Source of the DNA: Paenibacillus gyeongsangnamensis | Lineage (GTDB): Bacteria > Bacillota > Bacilli > Paenibacillales > NBRC-103111 | Reading direction: 5' to 3' | NCBI RefSeq assembly: GCF_027533625.1 | Contig: NZ_JAQAGZ010000014.1 | Location: 144,889 to 208,888 of the forward strand | Length of the DNA: 64,000 nt | Shown: positions 36,641 to 43,973 of the stretch, piece after piece | Layout: the number at the start of each line of letters is the position of its first letter | Position numbering within the stretch: position 1 is the first letter of the stretch | The notes under the pieces: model-generated | What the model saw: only the letters and a program-made list of their open reading frames with translations | What the model was told of the DNA's origin: nothing | Databases searched by the model: none | Position numbers and translations under genes: made by a program

Positions 36641-37918
36641 TTAAGCTGCTAACGGTATCTGAGCCTTATCTGCAGAGAATTTTTGTCCTTCTTTCGCCAT
36701 AGCTACGAGCATCCGAGCCAGTTTCCCAATCAACTTTATCATTGACTGCATTTTCGTCATACGTTTCACTTCAATATTGTGTGCATGCAGGGCTTGGAAA
36801 GCACGATTATGAGATAAAAGGCTAAACACAGTGAAGTACAAATGCTTACGTAGTAACGAGTTGCCTCGTTTCGTGAGCTTAATTTGCCCCTTGTATTTAC
36901 CAGAACTACGTTCTGCCAAGTTCAATCCTGCCTTTCGTAATAATTGATTTCCGTGAGACAGCTGACGTAAGTCCCCGCCAAATGCTAATATGGCAGCCGT
37001 TGCAGGGACGGAAACACCGACAGATCGAACGAGATCTGAACAGGGGATTTCGGGCAATACCTTTTCAATCATCTTGTCCGCTTCATCAATGATTTGGCAG
37101 ATTCTTTCATATTCTTCGATTAGGTGCTTCAGTTCCCATTTGTCTTCTTCAAGGGCAGTAGAGTCTCCAACGCTATGTCTAGCGAGTGCTTGAAGCTCCA
37201 TCGCCTTGTTCCTGCCTCGCACACCGCCAGGTCTAGCCATGTACTCTCCCCAGATGTGCACCATTTGCTCCGGAGTTAACTGCAATACGTCAGATGGGGT
37301 TGGAAAACGACGCAAAGTGGCTAATGAACGAAGGCTAAAAATATCTTCGAATGCTTGTCTGTATTCTGGAAAACGGATATCCAGCCAACGGTGGATTCTG
37401 TTCTTGATCCGTCCGGATTTAACAACCCAATGCTCTCTGTTTGTAACGATAACCCGTATGCGGCGGAACGCTTCTTCCTTTGGAGAGAAGGGTGTGTAGA
37501 ATCCGCGACTCACTGCATCGGCAATGACCAATGCGTCCTTTGGGTCATTCTTCGAGGGAGAGTTATCTCTGTTTTCCTTATTGCGTTTGGTGGTCATTGG
37601 ATTGACAAGGACAACAGAAATACCTTGCTTCACCAACCAATTGGCGATATTGAACCAGTAGTGACCGGTGCTCTCCATTCCCACAATGACGTCATTCATG
37701 CTATGCATTTTCTGTAATTTACTAATGCTGCTTTTTAAATGCTCAAAGCCGGCATGGTCATTTGAAAACATGATTGGGCGATTTGTGAGGACAATACCTC
37801 GAAAATTAATGGCTTGAGCAGCATGCTTCTCCTTGGCAATGTCGATGCCTATGACAAGAGTAGAAGTGGAGATACGTTCTACACGTTGATTTTGAGCTTT
37901 AATTAGTCTAGACTTCAT
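36641..37918 (-). CDS. IS110-family transposase
   Basis: ATG 37918 has TAGGAGG upstream; the frame is longer at the 5' end but without a better start. The 425-residue protein has the RuvC-like DEDD domain at its N-terminus (VIGIDIAKEKHAAQAI with the first Asp, IVGMESTGHYWFNIA with the Glu, KNDPKDALVIADAV with the closing Asp pair). The C-terminal Tnp_20 domain has VRSVGVSVPATAAILAFGGD and NLAERSSGKYKGQIKLTKRG with the catalytic-Ser region. These elements insert by RNA-guided recombination without target duplication. The gene is intact and sits within the attC-like cassette array; some IS1111 relatives are known to target attC sites. Confidence 0.93.
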   Translation of the reverse strand: MKSRLIKAQNQRVERISTSTLVIGIDIAKEKHAAQAINFRGIVLTNRPIMFSNDHAGFEHLKSSISKLQKMHSMNDVIVGMESTGHYWFNIANWLVKQGISVVLVNPMTTKRNKENRDNSPSKNDPKDALVIADAVSRGFYTPFSPKEEAFRRIRVIVTNREHWVVKSGRIKNRIHRWLDIRFPEYRQAFEDIFSLRSLATLRRFPTPSDVLQLTPEQMVHIWGEYMARPGGVRGRNKAMELQALARHSVGDSTALEEDKWELKHLIEEYERICQIIDEADKMIEKVLPEIPCSDLVRSVGVSVPATAAILAFGGDLRQLSHGNQLLRKAGLNLAERSSGKYKGQIKLTKRGNSLLRKHLYFTVFSLLSHNRAFQALHAHNIEVKRMTKMQSMIKLIGKLARMLVAMAKEGQKFSADKAQIPLAA

Positions 37919-38025
37919 AATAACGCCTCCTAAGGTGAGTTCTGAGGACTGCAACCTAGTACATACTCATCCTAGCGAGGCGTCCGTTTTTCTGCAAATT
38001 GAATCTACTAACACCTACAGGAATG

Positions 38026-38095
38026 TTAACGGAGACGATAGCGCCATGACGACAGGCTGCCAACATCATCGGCAGCCTGTTTAACGGGCAGAATT
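38026..38095 (+). repeat. attC-like repeat 2
   Basis: It starts TTAACGGAGACGATAG and ends ACGGGCAGAATT. The hairpin is ACAGGCTGCC (38052-38061) / GGCAGCCTGT (38071-38080). It lies 107 bp upstream of the IS110 transposase start, so it may be the repeat beside which the IS landed. Confidence 0.65.
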
Positions 38096-38179
38096 GTGCA
38101 GTTAAATCGGATTCCGCAGGAAAGTTGAGGAGTAACCTAGAATACAACTAACAATATATATTGAGGAGTTGTTCTATTT

Positions 38180-38596
38180 TTGAAAAAATTGATTATTGGA
38201 TTGATCTTGATTGGAATACTGATTTATTCTTTAATCAATGACCGTTTAAATAGCCCTATATATTCGAAACACGAGTATGACATAATTGCTGCCGAAGTAA
38301 AGGCGGAAAAAATAATGAAGACTGATGAATCAGTTAGAGCTATCGCATCAAGTTTTGATGGAAAAGATCTGATTAAATTTAGAATTGTTGTTAAGAAAAA
38401 AATTGATAATTCAGAAGCCAAACGACTTATAGGTAAACTCATGAACGAAATTGCAATTTATGCTAACGCCAGAAATTCGGTTGCGTTTTGGACTAAATTC
38501 AATATAAATTTTGATATTATTGACGAAAATGACGGTCAAGTTCTTTATCAAGGATTAAATAATAAAAAAGATGGTGGAGTATATTGGATATTTTAA
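38180..38596 (+). CDS. Hypothetical membrane-anchored protein
   Basis: TTG 38180 follows TTGAGGAG. The 138-residue product has one N-terminal hydrophobic segment (LIIGLILIGILIYSLI) and a hydrophilic extracellular domain of about 115 residues with EVKAEKIMKTDESVRAIASS and FRIVVKKKIDNSEA. I do not recognise the family. It is a single-gene unit between attC-like repeats 2 and 3, same strand as most of the array. The very low G+C content and the lack of a signal cleavage site suggest an anchored exported protein. Confidence 0.65.
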   Translation: MKKLIIGLILIGILIYSLINDRLNSPIYSKHEYDIIAAEVKAEKIMKTDESVRAIASSFDGKDLIKFRIVVKKKIDNSEAKRLIGKLMNEIAIYANARNSVAFWTKFNINFDIIDENDGQVLYQGLNNKKDGGVYWIF

Positions 38597-38612
38597 TAAT
38601 GCTTTTTTTATT

Positions 38613-38678
38613 GAGCTAAAGGGGGAGCTTGCTTTTGTAGCAGCTCCTCTTTTTCATTGAAATAACGGGAGTTTAGTA
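38613..38678 (+). repeat. attC-like repeat 3 (divergent)
   Basis: It starts GAGCTAAAGG and ends AACGGGAGTTTAG. The central hairpin GGAGCT/AGCTCC has a long loop. The terminal CTAAA pairs with TTTAG. It begins 17 bp after the preceding stop codon. Its sequence is divergent but the layout is the same. Confidence 0.45.
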
Positions 38679-38778
38679 GTGCAAAAATAAATTCCATTTA
38701 ATGGAATAATGTTCTATAATAACAATGGTCTTTGTTAAGATGTCCAGCATCTCAAAATATACTTACTGGAGGTAACGC

Positions 38779-39456
38779 ATGGGAATCGAATGGTACGATA
38801 TGATAGCTAGAAGAAATGGTGGTTATAAAGGCAGAGCTGTATTTACAGTTGAGGGAAAATCCGCTGAAGAGGTTTTTGAAGAACGCTTAATTAATATGTT
38901 ACCTAACTTTAAATCGGTTATGGATGCAGGATGTGGTCACGGGGAATTTACGCTAAGGATGTCTAAATATGCCAGTCAAATAACAGGATTTGATAATTCT
39001 GTGGAACTAATCAATATTGCTCAGACATTATTAAGTTCTAGCAACGTCCATAATGTAAATTTTGTCTATGCTACAACAAAGATACAAATGCCTTTTGATG
39101 ACGAAGAATTTGACTTGATTTATGACCGCAGAGGACCAACTTCTATTATTAATCACAGTAGATTATTAACTTCTGGTGGGGTTATTTTTGGAATTCATAC
39201 TAGTATAGATTCTGTAAGAGATCGTTTATTAAAAAACGGATTTAAAGATATAGAAATTGAGGAGTTCAACGAAGCAATTTCTTATTTCCCCAATGAGATG
39301 GAGTTTGCTAAATTCTTATCAGACATACCTGGTAATCCCGATTACACTTTACCAGAATTAAAAAATGAACTTGAAGAAAAGATTAGAGAAAATGTTATTG
39401 AAGGTAAACTTGGAGTAAGAGAACACAAATACATATGGAAAGCAATTAAACCCTAA
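38779..39456 (+). CDS. SAM-dependent methyltransferase
   Basis: ATG 38779 follows GGAGG. The 225-residue protein has a class I methyltransferase core: VMDAGCGHGEFTLRMSKYA (motif I), ITGFDNSVELINIAQTL (motif II) and MPFDDEEFDLIYDRRGPTS. The C-terminal half is shorter than in well-known families and contains an acidic helix ELKNELEEKIRENVIEGK. Similar small methyltransferases are frequent as single genes in accessory regions, where they may modify antibiotics or other small molecules. The substrate is unknown. It sits alone between attC-like repeats 3 and 4. Confidence 0.8.
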   Translation: MGIEWYDMIARRNGGYKGRAVFTVEGKSAEEVFEERLINMLPNFKSVMDAGCGHGEFTLRMSKYASQITGFDNSVELINIAQTLLSSSNVHNVNFVYATTKIQMPFDDEEFDLIYDRRGPTSIINHSRLLTSGGVIFGIHTSIDSVRDRLLKNGFKDIEIEEFNEAISYFPNEMEFAKFLSDIPGNPDYTLPELKNELEEKIRENVIEGKLGVREHKYIWKAIKP

Positions 39457-39478
39457 GAATTTGATCGATACGACATTA

Positions 39479-39574
39479 CGCTAACGAGGAACGGAACGCT
39501 AATGAATTGATTTCAATTGGAGCAGGCGCCGCGGCAACCTGCGCCTGATCGTAGAAGTAACTGGCAGTTTAGCG
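39479..39574 (+). repeat. attC-like repeat 4
   Basis: The outer ends are CGCTAAC (39479) and GTTTAGCG (to 39574), which are complementary, matching the R''/R' logic of attC sites. The hairpin is CAGGCGC (39523-39529) / GCGCCTG (39541-39547). It starts 23 bp after the methyltransferase stop. Confidence 0.6.
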
Positions 39575-39664
39575 TGGTTGTAGCCACGGCAAAGATATTC
39601 CTATACTACCAAATAATTGGGTTATTTTGTATTATGGTTGTAAAAAGACGGAGGGTGATATGTT

Positions 39665-40063
39665 TTGAGATTCAATTCAATAATACCGGAGCTTTCTATT
39701 AGGAATTTACTGATCTCCAAAAAATTCTATTTGGAAATTTTGGAATTCACTTTGGAATATGAGCGCATTGAAAATAGCTTTATGTTTCTCTCGTATGGAA
39801 AGGCGCAAATTATGCTTCAACAGATAAATGGATATTGGGAAACGGGGAAAATGGAACACCCATTTGGCAGAGGGGTAAACTTTCAGATCGGTTGTAGTGA
39901 CGTTGAAACACTGGTCAAAAAACTACTTTCAAATGGCTACGGACTTTTTCAAGATATAGAGGAAGTAAGCTATAAAGAGAACGAGATTGAACACAGAGTA
40001 AAAGAATTTTTAGTGCAGGATCCCGATGGCTATTTGTTACGTTTTTCTCAGTCTATTTGTTAA
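39665..40063 (+). CDS. VOC family (glyoxalase/bleomycin-resistance) protein
   Basis: TTG 39665 follows GGAGGGTGATA. The 132-residue protein has the paired beta-alpha-beta VOC layout. SIIPELSIRNLLISKKFYLE opens it, FMFLSYGKAQIMLQQ closes the first module, and FQIGCSDVETLVKKLLSNGY and VKEFLVQDPDGYLLRFSQS form the second. The text is close to bleomycin-binding proteins, which sequester the drug, but enzyme relatives share it. Its TAA stop codon lies inside the TTAAC that opens the next attC-like repeat. That is the arrangement of integron gene cassettes. Confidence 0.8.
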   Translation: MRFNSIIPELSIRNLLISKKFYLEILEFTLEYERIENSFMFLSYGKAQIMLQQINGYWETGKMEHPFGRGVNFQIGCSDVETLVKKLLSNGYGLFQDIEEVSYKENEIEHRVKEFLVQDPDGYLLRFSQSIC

Positions 40064-40108
40064 CGAGGTGGTGAATCAGCTATACGTATGCGATTTGTCA
40101 GTTTAATT
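40058..40108 (+). repeat. attC-like repeat 5 (short)
   Basis: It runs from TGTTAACGAGG to TTGTCAGTTTAA, with the small palindrome ATACGTAT at its centre instead of the GGCTGCC hairpin. The outer TTAAC/GTTTAA ends pair. It contains the stop codon of the VOC gene. Confidence 0.45.
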
Positions 40109-40340
40109 CGTGTAACAACCAGCCAAAATATTTATTGCCGAATATATAAGTTAATAAGGTAAGGTCATTGCGGGTAACTTTAATAAGAACATAGAAAAAT
40201 ATTTTAGATTAGCACAAAATGCTGAAAATAAGGGAAAATCAAGATTTGAAAAATAGATATTAGGGGTTCGAAATTATGTAATTACCATCATCTGCATATG
40301 GTATAATTTAACAAATATCAATAGAGGGTGGTAATTACCT

Positions 40341-40835
40341 ATGATAAAGAAAACATATTCAATAATAATTTTCTTAATTATTATTCTTACTGGATGTAAA
40401 TCAACAAATCATTTTCAATCCGAAGATGTAGACAAAATCACAATTGACTTAATTGAAAAGTCGGAGCAGCCAAGTGGAATGGTATACTCTTTTAAACTCA
40501 TGAATAAATCAAATTATTTAATCGTTCAGAATGATTTGTATTTAAGCTATCCGATTACCTCAAACCATGGAATGCAGCGCCAAGGCAACAAATTAAAAGT
40601 TGAGGCAACGGGGAACAAAATTAATATCAAGCCTGGCGACGAACTGATGTTGACATTTTTTGTTCCTAAAGAAGACTATGAAGGTAACCAGAACTTAGAT
40701 CCTACTCATCCTGATCTAGAATTTAAGGGATACTTAGGAACTCTGACAGAAACTAACCATTTTGAAAAATCCGGAGGATTGGAATTTTTCGTTAAGTCAA
40801 CAAATAATGCGGATTTCTCGGTTGGAAAAAAATAA
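40341..40835 (+). CDS. Hypothetical lipoprotein
   Basis: ATG 40341 follows AGAGGGTGG. The N-terminus is a lipoprotein signal peptide (KKTYSIIIFLIIILTGCKST), with the lipobox LTGC placing the lipidated Cys near residue 19. The mature part, about 145 residues, is a single beta-rich domain (MVYSFKLMNKSNYLIVQNDL, NIKPGDELMLTFFVPKEDY) resembling immunoglobulin-like accessory lipoproteins. I cannot name the family. It is alone between attC-like repeat 5 and a weak repeat-like stretch before the next gene. Confidence 0.72.
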   Translation: MIKKTYSIIIFLIIILTGCKSTNHFQSEDVDKITIDLIEKSEQPSGMVYSFKLMNKSNYLIVQNDLYLSYPITSNHGMQRQGNKLKVEATGNKINIKPGDELMLTFFVPKEDYEGNQNLDPTHPDLEFKGYLGTLTETNHFEKSGGLEFFVKSTNNADFSVGKK

Positions 40836-40983
40836 TTTAATAGCTGATCGTGGTTGAAAAAATCTATTCCTCGCAGAGACATTACTTGGGTAGTACTACT
40901 ATATTTGGAGGAGGGCGCTGAAGCTCCTCATTTGTTTATTGAAGTATCGGGCAGGATACGGAAACAAGCTAAAGAGGTGAAAT

Positions 40984-41607
40984 ATGATTCGGGGAGTAAT
41001 TATCGAAGGGTTGTCTACCGCAGGAAAATCATCAGTATTTTCTGCAATAAAGAGATTACATAGTCAAACACATAATCGTGAAAAAACGATAATTGCAATA
41101 AGTGAACACTATTCGCAAGTTTTGCATTCATACCAAGGCGTCTTAAGATCGATGGATAAGGATGAACATATTCAGCTTTTAAATCGTCATGTTGATTATC
41201 TTGAGCAACAATACAATTGGATTGATTCGCTTGGTCATACGAAACCATCAATCGGTGTATTTTATCTTTTAGAGAGGTTCCATGTAAATCATCGAGCGGC
41301 ATTTATAAATTCTGCGGAAATTGAGATGCTGGAAAAACGTCTAACAAGGTTGAATGCACATTGTGTACTCTTAACCTTGTCCCAAGATGCTATTGAGCCC
41401 AGATTTATTGAAAGTCGTGGCGAAGCTTGGAAATCATATGTGATGGAAAACCACCTCACGGTAACGGAGGCATGTCAGAAGTTCTTAGAGGATCAGGAAA
41501 AACTTCGCAAGTGTGCGAAACAATCGCTAATTCCCACTCTAGAGATAAACACAGACGAAGCAGACTGGGATTCTTATGCAAAACAAATACTCATGGGATT
41601 AAACTAA
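40984..41607 (+). CDS. P-loop nucleotide kinase-like protein
   Basis: ATG 40984 follows AAAGAGGTG. The 207-residue protein begins with IEGLSTAGKSSVFSAIKRL, a Walker A loop (G-x-S-x-x-G-K-S-S) of the deoxynucleoside/thymidylate kinase-like group. It has a lid-like region around FYLLERFHVNHRAAF and a closing LIPTLEINTDEADW. It might phosphorylate a nucleoside or an antibiotic; similar single-gene kinases occur in resistance regions. Its TAA stop is the TAA of the following CTAACGG repeat start. About 150 bp upstream a GGAGG/CTCC hairpin and TATCGGGCAGGATAC may be a decayed repeat. Confidence 0.7.
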   Translation: MIRGVIIEGLSTAGKSSVFSAIKRLHSQTHNREKTIIAISEHYSQVLHSYQGVLRSMDKDEHIQLLNRHVDYLEQQYNWIDSLGHTKPSIGVFYLLERFHVNHRAAFINSAEIEMLEKRLTRLNAHCVLLTLSQDAIEPRFIESRGEAWKSYVMENHLTVTEACQKFLEDQEKLRKCAKQSLIPTLEINTDEADWDSYAKQILMGLN

Positions 41608-41690
41608 CGGATGACGATAGCGTGGCGATGGAACCGATCCATCGCTAGTTTTCGTTTATTTGACTTCGCTCAACAAACGGGCAGTTTTGA
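41602..41690 (+). repeat. attC-like repeat 6
   Basis: It starts AACTAACGGATGACGATAG and ends ACGGGCAGTTTTG. The hairpin is AGCGATGG / CCATCGCT (around 41624-41646). The kinase stop codon TAA (41605-41607) is part of it. Confidence 0.6.
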
Positions 41691-41740
41691 AACATATACA
41701 GGCTTTCTTGCGTATCATCTTCATACGAGGAGTGTATACC

Positions 41741-42322
41741 ATGTCCGTTGGAATTGCATTTTTTCTTCTTATTATTGGTTTGATGAATTTGATTTTTCCT
41801 TATGCTTCTTGGTTCCTGTACATTGGGTGGAAGATCCGGAATGCAGAGCCGAGTGATGCTTATCTACTTTTTTCAAGGATTGTCGGGGGGATTGTTTCTG
41901 CGGTTGCAATTATCGTAATTGTAGTAGCGTTCGTACAAACAGGACAACAACAAGCACATGCGATGGACGGTTGGAATATGTTTCAAAAGGAAATGACTGT
42001 CAATAACATTTCTTCGATTGAAGAGGAAAACAATAGCAAGGTGAAAGCAACACCGAAACAGATTCAAGAATTTGTTCATGACATTCAAGGTTTATCTGCG
42101 ACTCAATACGGCACTAAAAATGGAGGTGGCGGTCGTACAGGCGGTGCTTTTTATGCACAAAATTCGTTTCTCATTACATGTGCTGACGGTTATCATGTGG
42201 TGCTTATAAACGAGGATAACAACGGTAATTTTGGTATTGCGGGTCCCGCCTGGCTTGCACCAGATTATGAATTTACCAGCGATACTTTAAACGAATGGGT
42301 ACGACAGGTAACACCACAGTGA
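41741..42322 (+). CDS. DUF6199-like small membrane protein
   Basis: ATG 41741 has GAGGAG upstream. The 193-residue protein begins with two membrane segments (GIAFFLLIIGLMNLIFPYAS and IVGGIVSAVAIIVIVVAFV) separated by WFLYIGWKIRNAEPSDAYLL. This layout is known from small Bacillales membrane proteins with DUF6199. The C-terminal 115 residues are hydrophilic and outside or inside the membrane, with a Gly-rich stretch GTKNGGGGRTGGAF. No catalytic motif is visible. It is a single-gene unit between attC-like repeats 6 and 7. Confidence 0.68.
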   Translation: MSVGIAFFLLIIGLMNLIFPYASWFLYIGWKIRNAEPSDAYLLFSRIVGGIVSAVAIIVIVVAFVQTGQQQAHAMDGWNMFQKEMTVNNISSIEEENNSKVKATPKQIQEFVHDIQGLSATQYGTKNGGGGRTGGAFYAQNSFLITCADGYHVVLINEDNNGNFGIAGPAWLAPDYEFTSDTLNEWVRQVTPQ

Positions 42323-42352
42323 ACACTTTGAACCATTCTAGCTAGTCAGTTT

Positions 42353-42428
42353 ATTAACGGGAACGATAGTTGAATCTCAAACACCAAAAGGCTGCCGCGA
42401 AAAACGACCGTTGCGCTCCCTCAGATTA
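42353..42428 (+). repeat. attC-like repeat 7, 3' half replaced
   Basis: It begins TTAACGGGAACGATAGTTG and reaches AAAGGCTGCCGC. The expected second arm and the GGGCAG end are missing, and GTTGCGCTCCCTCAGA follows, a sequence seen also at 36,236. This suggests recombination or deletion inside the repeat. Confidence 0.55.
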
Positions 42429-42490
42429 AATCAACACCCAAATCATGGTATAATTGTTTTTATTAGTGGATGAAGGGGTGATATCATTTG

Positions 42491-42673
42491 ATGATTTCTT
42501 GGACGTCTTTGCTTATTCAACTGGCATCATTTATCTTCTGGATATTCATAATATTTGTCGGCATTACGCTAGTTAAAAACTCAAATCGGAGTAAGAATGT
42601 GCTAGAAAGCATCGAAAAGGAACTAAAGACAATAAACGAGCAGATAAAGAAGGATACTAACACCTTTAACTAA
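42491..42673 (+). CDS. Small membrane protein, DUF4083-like
   Basis: ATG 42491 (or TTG 42488) follows AAGGGGTGATATC. The 60-residue product has one membrane segment (SFIFWIFIIFVGITLVKNSN) followed by a charged helix ESIEKELKTINEQIKKD. This layout matches small DUF4083-type proteins common in Bacillales. The TAA stop codon at 42671-42673 lies inside the CTAACGG start of the next repeat. It is the smallest gene of the array and an example of a very compact cassette. Confidence 0.65.
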   Translation: MISWTSLLIQLASFIFWIFIIFVGITLVKNSNRSKNVLESIEKELKTINEQIKKDTNTFN

Positions 42674-42761
42674 CGGAAAATAAGAGCTGAATACATTTAC
42701 ACCTTGGAGCTGCCGCAGGAACAAAACCGGCAACTCCATTAAGCTATTTGGCAGTAATGCG
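42669..42761 (+). repeat. attC-like repeat 8
   Basis: It starts AACTAACGGAAAAT and ends CTATTTGGCAGTAATGC. The imperfect hairpin is TGGAGCTGCCG (42705-42715) / CGGCAACTCCA (42728-42738). It contains the stop codon of the DUF4083-like gene. Confidence 0.6.
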
Positions 42762-42995
42762 TAATAAAACTGCTTAAGAAATTAGAAATGTACATAAGTA
42801 CCGGGACCAACCAAAGCTACACCAAACGCGACCGCAATGAGAATAAAATTATACTCAAACCCTCCTTCTGTTTGCTTATATGCCTAAATATATAACGATG
42901 ACTTCTCTTCAAGCCCAAAAAAAGAAGCTTCTTAATGAGACTTCAATTACTTTTTAAACTGAGTTTTAAAGGAAGGATGTTTTGCGAAGAGGTAG

Positions 42996-43382
42996 TTACT
43001 TTAAAAGAGCATCCAGTGAATATTCTCCTGCACCCGTAAGAGCAACAGCGATTGCTACAACTAATATGGCAAGACAGTATTCATATCCATTTTTTGTAAT
43101 CCAGTACCCATTTGGTCCATGAACTTTTAAAATCCCTACAACCATAGTTCCAGCAATCACAACGCCTGCAAGTGGTGTCAATAACCCTAATGCAAACATA
43201 GCCCCACCTATCAATTCCGATAGTCCAGCGAGTAACGCCATTGTTATACCTGGTCTTATTCCCAATTTCTCAAAATATGCCCCAATTACTTTTAAATCAC
43301 CCCCAAATAACTTTTTAGCTCCATGAGCCATGAATGACAATCCAATTACTAAACGTATTAACAATAAACCCAAACCTACCAC
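42996..43382 (-). CDS. DoxX family membrane protein
   Basis: GTG 43382 with AAGGAGG upstream on the minus strand is a better start than the upstream ATG at 43,430. The 128-residue product has four membrane segments and the DoxX text GLGLLLIRLVIGLSFMAHGAKKLFGG, YFEKLGIRPGITMALLAGLSELIGG and HGPNGYWITKNGYEY. DoxX-type proteins are linked to redox homeostasis and thiosulfate or catechol metabolism, but most are uncharacterised. The gene is reversed relative to the array. It lies between attC-like repeats 8 and 9. Confidence 0.85.
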   Translation of the reverse strand: MVGLGLLLIRLVIGLSFMAHGAKKLFGGDLKVIGAYFEKLGIRPGITMALLAGLSELIGGAMFALGLLTPLAGVVIAGTMVVGILKVHGPNGYWITKNGYEYCLAILVVAIAVALTGAGEYSLDALLK

Positions 43383-43519
43383 ATTATTGACCTCCTTATT
43401 CAAGGATAAAATGATAATGAACCCCACCAATGAGTTGCCACAACAACTAAATATACATATTAAACTAAAATGTATAGAATATCAATGCTTCTTTAGTCAA
43501 ATTGTTAAAAGGGGATAAT

Positions 43520-43607
43520 TGGTTACGGGTACGTTAGTTCTATATACAACATCACGAGGCTGCCACGGGATTTGATCGGCAGCCTTTAGGCTATTGGGCA
43601 GTTATCT
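43520..43607 (+). repeat. attC-like repeat 9
   Basis: It starts TGGTTACGGGTACGTTAG and ends CTATTGGGCAGTTATC. The hairpin is AGGCTGCC (43557-43564) / GGCAGCCT (43578-43585). The outer TTAC/GTTA and TTAG/CTAT blocks can pair around an unpaired centre, as in attC sites. Confidence 0.62.
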
Positions 43608-43973
43608 TTAACTAATAGTTTAAACTGTAAAAATTTTAAACGATGCACCAGTAACGATTTTTTTGTAACAAGTGTAACCTCACTCTCTTCTTAAATATGA
43701 TATTGAAAAGGGGGGAGATTTTGCATCGGGCAAGATCGCCGGTCTCGCCGAAAACACAAAGACGGTCTCTTCCAAAAGGTTCACTTCCAAGGCGGTAACT
43801 TTCAGATAAATAAAACCGAATTCAATCATTTCATCTGAAAATAAAAAAAACGAACCAATTTCTGTAATTATAGTATAATCATTAGAGGATAATATGCTCG
43901 GTAGTTGAGCGGTTTATCCTCTATCTTTATACATAGTTATTTGAATATGCAGGACTTTAAGGGGGACCAACCT
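43608..43973. other. Upstream region of the beta-propeller gene
   Basis: A short open text (GKIAGLAENTKTVSSKRF, about 43,731-43,810) without a confident start may be a gene scrap. No repeat or RNA was seen beyond this. The RBS for the next gene, AAGGGGG, lies at 43,959-43,964. Confidence 0.35.

Noticed and set aside
40836..40983. A further attC-like repeat between the lipoprotein and kinase genes
   Set aside because: A GGAGG/CTCC hairpin and TATCGGGCAGGATAC are suggestive, but the opening block is missing, so I did not list it as a copy.
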